A DNA stretch of 64,000 bases, taken from positions 9,067,501 through 9,131,500 of the forward strand of contig JALJCS010000024.1 in assembly GCA_023055355.1 (NCBI GenBank), given 5' to 3'. A model generated the notes under the pieces. The model had not been told where the DNA came from, made no database searches, and worked only from the letters and a program-made list of their open reading frames with translations. Shown here piece after piece: positions 1 through 12,800 of the stretch. A program made the position numbers and the translations under genes. Each line of letters starts with the position of its first letter. Within the stretch, counting starts at the first letter, position 1. Source of the DNA: Agelaius tricolor. Lineage: Eukaryota > Chordata > Aves > Passeriformes > Icteridae.

Positions 1-2621
1 AACTGCACAGGGACACTGAGATGACATTTATAAGCTCTGTGTGAAATTTTCCATGCAAAGCCCAAGGGACAAGCCTAGGTTGTTTGTCATGGTTTGGAAT
101 GAATTTAGTTCATTTTTAAGCCAATATTGGGTCATGTTGTATGGTAGATTACCTTTTCCTTTCTAATCTAGGTAGCATCTGGTTAATAAACAATTCAAAT
201 ACACTGGGGATATGGTAGATCACTGAGAAAGAAGCATGGATATAGAAGTGTTCTAATTTATTTAGAGAAAGTTCTCTTAAGGTGAGAAAATGGTAATTAC
301 CCCTGCAGCACAGAATCATCAGCATCTACGCTCGAGGAGCTGTAAAAAATCAGTCTAAAAACTGGTTCAATTTCCAGAGCCAAGACAGTCCCTACTGCAT
401 GGCTCACTGGGGTCCAGACCTAAATGGAGCAAGTGAAAGAAACCAAACATACCGAAGAATGCAGCATTCCAGTTATAACTGTTTGTCTAATTTAACTACT
501 GCCAAACACCTGCTCCTCTGCCCCTTCCCTGTGCAGCAGTGATTCCTAAGTCAGGGTGATTTAAAGGATTTCCCCTTGACTTATACCTGCAATGAAATAC
601 ACTTTATTTCTTTTCTTTTTTTTTTTTTTATAAACGGCAATTTGGTAGTTTTGGAACTAACATTGGAACTAACTTGATTTTAGCCTAACAATCCAGAAAG
701 ACAAAAAAAACTCGTTTCTCACTAATGTTGTGCCACAGAGACAGACACCTCAAAAGAGCAACTTTTACCAGTCATCTTAGACATTTATTTTAGGACAGGA
801 TGCATAATATTTATACTGCAAACAACAACCCAGAAATGTTCCAACCTTTAACATCTGATAGAGAGGTTTCTGATGTTTGTGGACTATTAGTTCTAGAAAC
901 AGATGTTAAAGCCCTAATTGATATTATGATCAAGTTTACCTTTTTTTTTGTTTACCTGAAGATATAAAGCTCTTCCACCATTTAGTAGACATCCAGATGG
1001 CTGAAAATATTCTCAAAGGCTGCACAATTAATTGCAGTATACGGTTCATAACAGAGAGCAGATAGTCACTTTATATGTGCACAGCTAATCCTGAATGCCT
1101 TGAAACACCATCACATTCTCATTTAATGAATCTCTCTCTTAATGTTGCCAGTTTGTGATGTCTCCCTTTGGAAAGCAATGAAAAAAAAAATTATCTCCCT
1201 TGCAGACAAAGCCAAAGGTGGTAAAGGAAAGCTTTGGTCTTCTATTTCAAAGAGAGTAAATAATAATTTTGAAATTTTCATTAATGCCACCATGAACACA
1301 TCTATAATTATTTATGCTGATTCTTGAGACTTAACTATTAAAGGAAGCAAAGGTTTTTCATGATACTTTCACTCCCAAGACTAATTATTTTTTAAAAAAT
1401 ATCATTGTTGTTATTTTTAAAGTAAATTAATACAAATTTAGAGATTCAATCACTGGTACTCCACTGGTGACAACAGAAATATGTTTCATTTTACCTTAAG
1501 TTCACATTAAAAGAGACTCTCATTCAGTTTGCACCTCTTGGCACACTGGGCACTAAGATACAGAAATATTCTGCTTTCTCCTTGAATCTTCATTAATATA
1601 ATTTACATTTTAAAACGGCATCAAAAAGAAGAAAAGAAGAAATGCATTTTGTGTGCTCTGTAAGTCCAGTGGCTGGTCAACTGGACCAAAGGAACACTAA
1701 AACACATCCATGAAGCAGGCAGATAGTATCCAAAAGCTTCAATATTAAGTGGCCCAAAAAGCCCTCTGAAAAACTCAGTGCCAGGGTTCAGTTCTCCAGC
1801 AATTAGTAACAAGCATTTGCACAAAGAGAGGCAGAGATGCTCTGCTGGCTGTAGAGCCCACCCCAGAACCTGCCAGCCACTGTGGTACAGAGAGGAGCAC
1901 TGACAATTGAAGAGGAAAAGGCTGCCCAGCATCTCCTCATTATTAACATTTGCCACAGCACATTTTCCTCCCAGCACACCTATGGCAAAGCACAGGTTAT
2001 TACATGGGGTTGTTCTTTTATTTCACTTCACCTCAACTTTCATTTAGAAATATATGTCTCCTCAATCCTCATTCTGGAACATTTCTTCTGCTACAGAGGC
2101 AAATTTTAAATATTTTATAGATTTATATACATACAAACACACTGATTATAGATGACTTCTGATTGCCTGTCAGACAGAATTGATCCACTATTAATATGTG
2201 CCTATACTTTAGTACAGTAAAAACCTGGTCAAGTAACCTGATTAGTCAGAGAGTTTGGTTTCATAGAGAGTTGTAACCCTACCCTATAACCATCTTTCTC
2301 TCCTCCTTCATCTAAGCACACTTTCTCCTCAAAAACTGTACCACAAAGAGCTGCAATGAACTTGGCTGTTTGTGCTCAATGCTTGCACTAGCCAAGTTCA
2401 GTTTAAATATGTATCCACTTTTATTTCATTTGTCAGCTACAAAATAAATATCACATCTTACATAGCAATTATATTGAAATATCCATCACTTGGGATAAGA
2501 ATGCAGAAATACTTAACTTTTTTTGCATTTTGTTACCTTAAACTATCATTCTTCACTTAATAATGACATAGGTTTAGTGCATTAAATACATATTGCAGTG
2601 AGAATGGCTGAGTTAAGAGAA
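1..2621. other. Intronic sequence, nothing recognised
   Basis: AT-rich unique-looking sequence with short A or T runs. There are no repeat-family matches I can name, no exon-like segment and no RNA gene. Confidence 0.6.
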
Positions 2622-2675
2622 TATTCTTCTTCTTATCCTTCTCCTTCTTCCTCTTAGTAGTATTATTATTATTTC
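2622..2675. repeat. Low-complexity (CTT)n / (ATT)n tract
   Basis: A pyrimidine tract made of TTC/CTT units passes into four consecutive ATT units. It is an imperfect compound microsatellite. Confidence 0.8.
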
Positions 2676-4419
2676 CACCTTAGAAAATATGCATCTGGTG
2701 GCAGAAGGATATAAAACTTCAAGCAGAAATCCCCACTAAGTTTAACACATACGGATTATGGCCTGGAAAGACAAGCACTGGATTTCAGGGGAGATAACCA
2801 GCATTACAACCCATGGAAGTCCTAAGAAACAAGACCTCTTCAGGACCCTTGCAAATCCAGGCTTTATTTGCTGTGCATCCACCCCACAAAAGAATTTAAG
2901 GAATTTAACTCAAGGCCCCAAATGACAGGTTTGTAATGCACAGAGATAAAGAGCTATTGTGCTGGATGGATTTTCAATGGAAGGCACCATTATACCTTTT
3001 ATCAACAGTATGAAAACATACAAGAAAGAAATATGCACAGAATTGCTGGAGAGATCCCAGAAAAGCAGCTAGGAGGGGCTGTGACAAGGAGGAAACCAGA
3101 ATAATTTCAGGAAAAAAAATCTGTACTACCATAACTTTTGTTCTACTTCTTCTGTTTTAAATTTAAGAGAGTATGCCAAGAAATACATATGGGCTCTGGT
3201 CCACAGTGTCCTGGAGAAGGTCATTAAATTTTGCCCAGCCACAAGAAAATCTTCTTTGGGTTGGTTTAGGAGAGCACAATTATATTGCTGATTCCAGTGC
3301 CACAGTAAAAAAAAGAATGCTAAAAAAATTAACACACTTCATCAGTGAGTATCTGATAATTTGCAAACTCTCTGTTTTAAATCTGTTTTATAAAAAAAAA
3401 AAGTGAATAGAAAGATCATTACTTCACTTAGGGGGAGGGGGAGGACAAAATTCATTTCAACAAATGGTTCCTAAGATGCCTGGGGGCAGAGTTATCCATG
3501 GTACACATATACAGTATCCAACACAGACTTTACAGGTGCTCTCCAGATTTTACTGCAAGTCTGTGAAAAATAATAGTCCTCTCAAGGACATCCATTTTCC
3601 CAGGGTTTAACAAAATAAATCTAAAAGATGAATGGCCTTTTTTCAAACCAGTCTCAAAATTACAGGGATTCACCAGTATTGCAGTCTCTTTGAAAGTAAG
3701 AGAATGCAGCCATAAACAGTTTAATCTCTTGATTTGATGATGTTTTTATACCCTTTACATCAAAACAGAGCAGCTGGTATGCACTAATGAATACGGCCCA
3801 TGGCCCCCAGCTTTAAACTCCCTCTTGCTCATTCTAAGTCCCATTCTAACCCAATTTGACACTCACAGCAGAAGCAGCTTCTTGGAAATTTTCAGTTGGC
3901 AACAATGGTAAGGGTTGGACCCCAGTAAACTGTTCTGAGATAGGGGAGAGACATGCACACAGGCAGAATGTCATTCCTGATTAGGAAGCAAAAAAACCAC
4001 CATGGTTTAGTTCCAGGCAGTTCCTTTCTTGCTGCTTTCCACCGCCTCTAATCAGAGCCCTACCTCGTACATATCTCTCACACCCATCTGGCAATAGCCT
4101 CCACATTCTTTATCCCCATGAACCACAAATGAATGCAGAAAGCTGCCCTGTTCTCTCTTCACACCAATCCTCTACAGCCCAAACCCCATCCCAGCTTAAG
4201 TGAGAATCAGGGAATCACACAGCAGAATGCAATGCCACCAAGAGGAGGGGGCAATGAGGCAAGGACAGCAATTCCAGATCTCCTTGGTCAAAAAAAAAAT
4301 AAAAAGCACAAAGGAACTTGAAAGGATTCAAGGAGCCCCTCAATTGCATGTCCTAGTTAAAACAATCCTTGGGCTTTCAGAAAACTTAGTTTTTAACTCA
4401 GAGAAATAGGACTTGATAC
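2676..4419. other. Intronic sequence, nothing recognised
   Basis: Unique-looking sequence. The only local oddity is a short G-rich purine tract at about 3430-3444. Overlapping open frames on both strands at 3126-3406 look like chance. Confidence 0.55.
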
Positions 4420-4655
4420 AATCAGAGAAATGTAGAATTGTTGAGATTGGAAAAGACCTTTCAGATCATCAAGTCCAGGCATCAATGTAGCACCACCACC
4501 ATTCATCATTGAACAGATTATCAAGGGGCATAGCCACATGCTTCATTAGCACTTTCAGGAATCATGACTCCAACACTTCTCCTGGGCAGTCTGTTCCAAT
4601 GCTTTATAACCCTTGCCATGCTTTTCCCCCCAATATCTATTCAAAACCCTGTGTA
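4420..4655 (-). mobile_element. CR1 LINE 3'-end fragment
   Basis: Read on the plus strand this is the reversed tail of a CR1 element. It shows GAATTGTTGAGATTGGAAAA, then AGATCATCAAGTCCA, a divergent middle, then CTCCTGGGCAGTCTGTTCCA and a CCAATATCTA-like end. These phrases are hallmarks of avian CR1 3' untranslated regions. It is 5'-truncated, as usual for CR1, and clearly diverged. Confidence 0.88.
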
Positions 4656-5244
4656 ACAGACCAAAGCTGGCACAGAAATAGACTGCATTGCCACATTTCA
4701 TCCCACAGCTGGAGCAATAACAGGAGCTCATATTTGCTAGCTGCTGAAGTAAAAAAAAAAAAACCTCACTGATATTTGCAACAGATATTTAATGACCTAA
4801 AAACAGAACTAAATCTAAAACACTACATTGGCCACTAGACACAAGACTGAAGTGAGTGAAATTGTTTTGATAGATCTGGAATTCAGGAAGAAAAAGTACA
4901 TCTCCCTTTAATTCACTTCCTCTTCCTTTGGTTATTCATATAAGAATAATGAATTCTCATTCTCTTCCTTAGAGGCTCTATCAATAACATTGCAGACAAA
5001 CCCAATTAGCATTTAAAGGCTGCAACCTGCTTGAATTGCTTTGAGATTCCTTTGAGCTCATCTCCCAGTCAGACAATATACTGAAACTGATTTAGCCCAC
5101 TCTTTGAAATATCACTGCTATTTTGCTCTTAATATATCACAAACAAAAATCCGCCTTCATTCTGACAGAGGGCCACAATGGATTTTGCATAAAGTTGAAT
5201 AAATGAGAGCAGATGATAACCAAGCAAGATCCAATCTCATGATT
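4656..5244. other. Intronic sequence, nothing recognised
   Basis: Contains one A-run near 4750 and otherwise unique-looking AT-rich sequence. Confidence 0.5.
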
Positions 5245-5517
5245 TCAAACAGTACATCTATTTTGCATAAACAAATTAACTTTTGGAAAAAAGTTCCTCA
5301 AAACCATTTGCTTTATACTTGGCTCAAAAGTGGTGAAATCTGAAATCATCCCAATGCCACGCTGGTCCAGGAGTTCTGAAATTACTTTGAAAACACTCAA
5401 AGCTACTATTGTTTTAGAGAGGGGGATGTTGCACATTATTATAGCTGTAGATGTTTCAATTGTTCCCATATATATATTTCCAGTTATTTCTTCCAAGGCT
5501 GGTAAAACACTAGCCTC
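5245..5517 (-). other. Unexplained open frame, about 90 codons
   Basis: The minus strand is open from just after an in-frame stop near 5520 to a stop at 5245. The peptide reads as varied, protein-like sequence (for example ISELLDQRGIGMIS and EASVLPALEEITG). There is no ATG at the beginning of the open stretch, and the opposite strand is also open over most of it, which suggests local stop depletion rather than selection. I do not recognise a family. It could be chance, a decayed pseudogene or an unannotated exon; chance is most likely. Confidence 0.2.
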
Positions 5518-8500
5518 AATACCATCTTAAGGAAATGACTGCATGGGTTAATTATACAATGTGTGAATAAATCTTTTCTTCCATCCTTTTTTTATTTCCC
5601 CCTTCCAGTTTCAATCAGTGTTTCCTTGTTCTTCTATTCAAGCGTTAAAAATAAAATACAAATTCACATCCTGATTTTCTTTACTGTAATCACTACTTGG
5701 GCTAATTTTACTGTTTCCCTCTTATTCATCTCTCCTTAAATAGTCTAAGGCATTTCAGGCTCTTCATATGATAAATTTTCTCCATAAACACCTAATCCTC
5801 ATCTTCCCTCTAAACCCCTCTCTGCCTCTCTCAGGTGTCTTTCTGATGCAGCAATTGGAACCAAACATTGAATCTGAGGTAAGGGCAAAGCACTGATTTT
5901 TCCTGGGTTTTTAATAAAATCATAGTAATAGTGTCCTCAGCATTTCCCCCTCCCTCATTGTCACAACTTTTGAACATTTTTTTAATTTGTTTTTTGAACA
6001 TTTTGAACATTCCTTGGCAGCTGTTGCACATAGAAGTCTGAATGTAGCTGTCTACACTGATGCCAAGATTTATTTTTGACTTGATGTTGTCAAGTTAGAG
6101 CATAAAATTAATTTCTAAATTTAAACACCTGCATGAATATCTAGATCTGAAATAGTTACCCAAGCTTCTCTATGTAATGAAGAGAAATAGGCACTTTAAG
6201 GCACAAATTCAGACATGCATTCTATGAATTGGACTACATCCTAAAAATGCAGTTTCGTCCACCAATTACAATTAACTGAGATAATGACATCTACACCTTA
6301 GGCCTAGAGGAATCCTACCCAATCAACCATCTTTCATTTTTACAATTCCATCCATTCATATTTTTGAATAAGTAAAAAAAAAAATTAAAAGAAGAAAGGT
6401 AACAAAAAATCCTAAGAAAGAAAAAAATAACAATAATAATTTTAGGAGATTTTCCTCCTAGGCCTGAAGCCAGTTTTGTAAAGTGATCATTACCAAATCA
6501 AAGAAGCAGAGGACTACCAGAATGGGTCAACAATGTTTATCTTGATGACAACATTTCAAAATCAAAGTTGTTCCATTCATAATTCTCACAGCTTTGTCAC
6601 ATTTTTCTGAAGAACTGTCAAACCATTTTTTCTTTCTTAATAAAAAAGCTTCCATTCCATCTGGCAACTTCCAGCTTGAATTAAAGAGTTGGATTCTCTG
6701 CTACTTTGTTGAGTTGGTTCCATGGTCAGATTTAGATTTCAGGAGGGCACACAAGTAAGACACTCAACGTGCAAACCAAATAGATGGAGTTCCTCTGAGA
6801 CTTCCTTAATGTCAGTTAAGAATTCCCTTCTGCACTTCCTTGAAATTTCATTCCTATTTATGTCATTGTAGAGAAGTGAAGTTGGGGATGGAAGCAGAAG
6901 AAGAAAAGAGGGAAGAAAGCAAAACATGGAGCTGACTTAAAAAAAAAAAAAAGAAAAGTTCAATCTTTTCCAGTAGAAGTTACTCTATTGGTATAGCACG
7001 TAGAAGAACAGAGGATTTATATTCCACAAAAACAGCATTCAATGCTTTCTGTAAAAAAAAACCCAAAAGAACACCCAAAATCCCAAAACAACATCTTAGA
7101 AAGGTCCTGAAAAGAACTCAAATTTAAGGTAACACTCCAACAGCATCATTGTCGTTTTGTGAAAATGTTGAAAGCTAGAGGAAGATTTTGTTTCCTAATG
7201 GCAATGACAGCAGCTGTGCTCAAGAGCTGCCCTGGGTTTTCATTTTGCTTGCTTGTTTTCCAATAAAGTACTATTGATTCCCAGTCAGGTGGTACAAAGG
7301 GCTGTATAAAATACTCTCTGAGAAAATTACCACAATGTCTTTACTCACCTTCCACCCTCTTCTTCAACTCGATTTAAACAAAGGAGACTTAATGATTCCC
7401 CTGCTTGATGCTTTGGAGAATAGGAATGTGCACTTAAAACAGCAACTGCTGTTTGCTTACCAAATCTTTTATCTTAAATGCAGGCACTTTAAGAATATGT
7501 TGAGATGATTTTAAAAACTATGAAAAAATTTAGAAGCACTTTCTCTATAATGAGACATCAAAGTTTGATGTAGAATATGGTTTTGCAATAAAATTTCATC
7601 CTTTCTCATTTGCATTTCAAATAAACCATTAATATCTTACAAAAGGACCAAGAACTGAGATAAAACACACTTTACACTTTGATATGTTAGCTGTTGTTCA
7701 CCCCTGTGGTTTCAACTTTTTCTGCTACTAGAGTTACTACAACTTCACACTTTTTTTAATTTAGCCTTATGCCATCACCAGTGTCTGAAGCCAAAAAAGC
7801 TGCCTTGACATGGGTTTCTAAAGACCACAAAAACCTACAGTACAGATGGATTATGGCTTCAAAAGCTTTCAAAAGGGACTTGTAGCTTATTTTTCTCTTT
7901 ATGCCCCTTTAATGTCTTCAGCCCCCTTTGTAGCAAGCATCATCTGCTGCTGAACTCCCCATCTGCCTCTTGCTGCAACCTTCTGTAACCTGAAAACAAA
8001 TTTAAGATAAATATTTTAAAAAATCTGATGAATGTCTTAAACAATTAACCTGAGTTTCTTCAGCCAATACTGCCAAGTTTGCAGTTGTATATCTAGGAAT
8101 GCTACCAGGAAGGAGAGGAAAAGAGAGGTGCTTGTTCCTACCATCACCATGTGCTGTAAGAAATCCAAGCAAGTTTGCATCCACAGGGTCCCAAAGCAGC
8201 AGCTGAAAGTTCAGGGCACTAAACTTCCCCGTGAACAACAATCGGGATCCACAAAACGTCTGTTTATTGCCTACCTGCCTTGTTTCAGAAAAGCATTTTT
8301 AGGGTATAAAGATTGTGATTATTCTGGAGATAGCTTGCCTTTGATTCAGTGAGAGGTCATTTCTGGTTTGTGAGCAGCATGGATTCATTCCTGTGAGAGA
8401 GATGCACACCTTAGACATGCTGATAAACAGACAAAAAGGACAAATGCAGCCACACTTCATCCACATTTCCCAGGTGAATGACCTCTGCTCTCCACTAGAA

Positions 8501-8709
8501 AAGCACAACCTGACTCTCCCATTGCAAATACAGATCTCTGGCACTGCCGCCGGAATTTCTACTAGAGTATTTTTATCCAAAGCCTGTTTTATCAGAAATG
8601 TATCAGCCAGAAGAATGTGGACTGCAGAGAGCCTCAGCATGCCAGGTACTAGGGGAAACCAAGATTTTTAAAGTGGAACCCACAAGAGCTGTTCACAGAG
8701 CATCATCAT
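5518..8709. other. Intronic sequence, nothing recognised
   Basis: Unique-looking AT-rich sequence with several A-runs (about 6370, 6935 and 7050). No repeat family, exon or RNA gene was recognised. Confidence 0.55.
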
Positions 8710-9805
8710 CAGATGCAGGGAAGGCAGTAGATGTTGTTTATTTGGATTTCAGCAAGGCCTTTGGCACTGTCTCCCACAGCTCACTCCTAGACAAGCTGGC
8801 AGCCCGTGGCTTGGACAGGAGCACTCTGTGCTGGGTTAGGAACTGCCTGGATGGCCGGGCCCAGAGAGTGGTGGTGAATGGTGCTGCATCCAGCTGGGGT
8901 CAGTCACCAGAGGTGTCCCTCAGGGGTGTGGGCTGGGGCCAGCTCTGTTCAATATTTTTATTGATGACATGGATGAGGGTTCAGAGTCTTTCATCAGCAA
9001 ATTTGCAGATGACACTAAGCTGGGAGCGTGTGTCGATCTGTTAGAGGGACAGAGGGCTTTGCAGAAGGACTCAGAACGGTTGGATGGACGGGCAGAATCG
9101 AATGGGATGAAGTTCAATAAGTCCAAGTGCCGAGTCCTGCACTTTGGCCACAATAACCCCCTGCAATGTTATAGGCTGGGGACGGTGTGGCTGGACAGTG
9201 CTCAGGAGGAAAGGGACCTGGGCGTGCTGGTTGACAGTCGGCTGAACATGAGCCAGCAGTGTGCCCAGGTGGCCAAGAAGGCCAATGGCATCCTGGCCTG
9301 TATCAGGAATAGTGTGGCCAGCAGGAGCAGGGAGGTCATTCTGCCCCTGTACTCGGCACTGGTGAGGCCACACCTTGAGTATTGCGTCCAGTTCTGGGCC
9401 CCTCAGTTTAGGAGGGACGTTGAGATGCTTGAGCGTGTCCAAAGGAGAGCAATGAGGCTGGTGAGGGGATTGGAACACAAGCCCTGTGAAGAACGACTGA
9501 GGGAGCTGGGGTTGTTCAGCCTGGAGAAAAGGAGACTCAGAGCTGACCTTATCACTCTCTTCAGCTTCCTGAAGGGTGACTGTGGTGAGCTGGGGGTCGG
9601 TCTCTTTCTCCTGGCAAGAACAGACAGAACAAGAGGACACGGTCTCAAGCTGCACCAAGAGAGATACAGGCTAGAATTAAGGAGGAAGTTTTTCACAGAA
9701 AGAGTGGTCAAATACTGGAACCATCTACCCAGGAAGGTGGTGGAGTCACCATCCCTTGGTGTGTTTAAAAAAAGACTGGATGTGGCACTTGGTGCCATGA
9801 TCTAG
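8710..9805 (+). pseudogene. CR1 ORF2 reverse-transcriptase fragment (frameshifted)
   Basis: The coding remnant of the CR1 above. The first frame runs from 8710 to about 8900 and gives YLDFSKAF, then SLLDKLAARGLD and NGAASSWG. The second frame runs from about 8904 to 9805 and gives GVPQG, the FADD active site, [24 protein letters not shown] and a [14 protein letters not shown] tail typical of CR1 ORF2 C-termini. One single-base loss separates the frames; the 278-codon second frame has no other break. The endonuclease and the first part of the reverse transcriptase are absent, so it cannot mobilise itself. Confidence 0.9.
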
Positions 9806-9876
9806 CTGAGGTGTTAGAACGTGGGTTGGACTCGATGATCTTAAAGGGCTCTTCCAACCTAGAAATTCTGTGATCT
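8710..9876 (+). mobile_element. CR1 LINE, 5'-truncated, reverse-transcriptase half plus 3' UTR
   Basis: This is the most complete CR1 in the window. It opens inside the reverse transcriptase at AVDVVYLDFSKAF and continues through GVPQG and [11 protein letters not shown] to the catalytic F-A-D-D at 9002-9013. The thumb and C-terminal part then stay open to a stop at 9803-9805. The 3' UTR carries the classic GGTTGGACTCGATGATCTT phrase, CTTCCAACC and an ATTCTGTG end unit. A missing base near 8900 shifts the frame between the strand holding YLDFSKAF and the strand holding FADD. The 5' end is truncated, as in most CR1 copies. It is a dead insertion in the SORCS2 intron, antisense to that gene. Confidence 0.95.
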
Positions 9877-12800
9877 GGGGATGGATGTTAAAGGTCAAGT
9901 TGGAATAGCATCTCTTTTACTTCTAACTGGGCCTTTTCCATCATATATATCTCGTCAAAGCATACATCTGGTAAGATCTTTATCCTGCCTGGTCTTCCTT
10001 CCAAAAGAAAATACTTTGGAAAGTTTAAGACAGGTTTACTTAGCCTGTTTTGAGTATTCAAGCATAACAGAGAAAGCAGTTGTGTCTTTCATTAAAAAAA
10101 AAATGTTCTGTACTTTTCTGCACACTCATCAATCTAACCCTCACATTTTATCTGTAGTTTACTTGCTCTGAGTGTTGAGAATATACTCTGCACTTCATAA
10201 GTAATCCCTGCCCCAGAGAATGAGGATGATCTGCAGTTTGAAACCACAGTTAGTCCCTACTGAATTAAAAAAAGATTATTCATGTGTGTAAAGCTCCATT
10301 TATACAAAAAGGAAACATACTTAGAGGTTAAAGGAAGGCTGAAAACCATCTCCCCCCCACCCCAAACTAAACCAACCCAACCAACCATTAAAGCCACTGG
10401 AAACAGCAGAGGATGAAGTGAAGAGGGGAAAATCAAAGAGTGCTTCCCACCCCTAAAGAACCCCTTGAGAATGAGTCTGTACCACTGTTCAATTATTCTG
10501 TAGCATAATAAGCCCTAAACGTTGATGCTAACGGGACTGTTCATATGGATATGGTTTCCCCAGCTGAGCTCAGGTATTTTCAGCAAAACATAAAAAACCC
10601 CCTATGGCTGGAAAGCAAGTTTGATTTAAAATTAAACTAAAATTAGAATAAAATTCTAATAAAAATTCAGAATAAAAATTGTTAAGTTAACACTTTCATA
10701 TTGTTGGCATTGTACATAATCTAAGTTCTGATGCATGTAATACAGGACAGCTATATCGTTTTGTGCACACAAAAAAAAAAAGAAAAAGAAAAAAAAATTA
10801 AAAATTCAGATTATTACATGTTGGGCATGGAGAAATTACTCTGAGATCACAAAGGCTACCTTTGGATCAACATTACTCTCATATCAGTTAAGTATTTGGG
10901 GTAAAAGGTTTGCATTTGCTTTTGGAAACTGCTTCTTTACCAACTCGAATACATACTGCATCCACATGAAAATTCAGACTGTCTCTCACCATGTTTCCAG
11001 ATGAAATATGTGTCTACTCTCCAATTCCAATGGGCTTTGTATCTATGTGATGCTAATCCTAATAATGAATTACTGAATCTCTAAATTAGAAAGATTTAGA
11101 AGTTGATGAACATAAGATTCTAAGACAAGTTTCCTTTATTTTCAAATATTTAAGGAAAAAAAAGGATTAGAAACTGTCATTAATAAAATCACTTCTCCGA
11201 TGTATTTTCCCACTTTCTCATTAAAGGTAAATTTAAATTTAAAAAGCCAATACCTTACAATATCATAACCACTTTTTTCAACCTCTTGTGTATTAATGAT
11301 ACTAATGCAACAATAATTTGAAAGAAGCTTTATTAAGCAAATTTCTGCATTTTTCACTGGATACAGCTATTACAGGCAACTTAATGCCTCTCAACTCTAA
11401 TAAAAGTCATAAAACACTTTGCAGAGAGATTAACATGATTAAAGTATCATCCAGGGAGACTCTGAACTATGGTTGCATGTGAACTCAAACAAAGGGGTTT
11501 TGCTACAGACAGCATTGTCAGCCTGAAGAGATGCTGCTACATTCAAGTTAGGGGAAAAAAAATGAAAATCAATATTATTATAAATTAGATATTTTCTAGA
11601 AGTTTGCAGTAATTGAGAGACATATCTTGAGAGACAGATACTCGTTTGTAGACCAAGCCTTTGAGCCACAAGAGTGATACTGATAAAACACATACGTGTG
11701 TCGATACTTGAATGAGTAGTCACTAAAAAGGTTACAAGTGCAGCAATTCTAATCCAATTATACAGGCAAAAAAAGTCCATAAAATCTATATCAAAAGCTG
11801 AAGTCTAAAACTTATTTCCATTCCACAGTGACAGATGAAAGTGATTTCATCCTTAGAGGTATCTACTGAGTGATACATTTTTTGCTATCATTTAATAGTC
11901 TAGTTATTTAAAATCAATACTCCCACGCATGCTGTCATTCTTCTCCTCCTGTCCCATTCAGGACTGGGGAAGCAAAGAATTCCCTTATGTAATTATAAAT
12001 CCATTTAAAACAAAATATTGAACCATGTTTTCAAATCTTCTTCCCACTACATGGCATTTTCAATGTAATTACTTCTAAAACTTCCACAGCTGAATTTAGT
12101 TTCCTTATAGAAAAGGCTTGGGAATGCAGAAGAGAAAAGGCTAGAAATGCAGAAGGGGATGAAAATCTGTATTGGATTTCAGCATAATTATCAACACTCT
12201 CCTCTGGTCACATCCACAAGGGAAGTCAAGACACCTACTTGCCAAAGCAGAATAAACAACCCTGCTTTTTTAGATGCATAAAGGTTTGTCTAAATAACTG
12301 CTCTGACAGGGCTCCCTGAGCCATGCCTGTAAGCAGAAGCATGATGAAAGGACACTTACCTATCATGCCAGCACAGAAATATTGATTGCAGGGGTAAAAA
12401 AGGTAAACGTGCTTATATTTGGGTTCCCTTGGCTCTGTGTTAAATTTTTGGTACTTTTTAATGATTGTTATTATGATTTCTTTTTTTAATCCACTCCCTA
12501 TTCTGATTGTAAAGACTGAGGCATATAGAGTGGAATACAACTCCTGTTGATACACTGAGAAGGGCAGAAGATCAAGAGTTCACTTAATGCAAATGGCATA
12601 AAATGGTGAAAAATACCACCTCCTCCTAGAGATTGTACACTGAGCAAAAGTCTGCAGCTTGATACTAAAAGAAGACTGAAATTGTCAGCTTCCTCTCAAA
12701 TTAAGTGTTTCATTTTGTATGGACATAAGTGACACAGGTAGTATCAGGGGTTTTTTTGGTTGGAGGAAGGAGTGTGGGAATTGTTATTTATTGCACTATA

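Noticed and set aside
9071..9658. 195-codon open frame on the minus strand
   Set aside because: It lies antisense to the CR1 reverse-transcriptase coding region and is a shadow of it.
9403..9798. 131-codon open frame on the minus strand
   Set aside because: Also antisense to the CR1 coding region, in another register.
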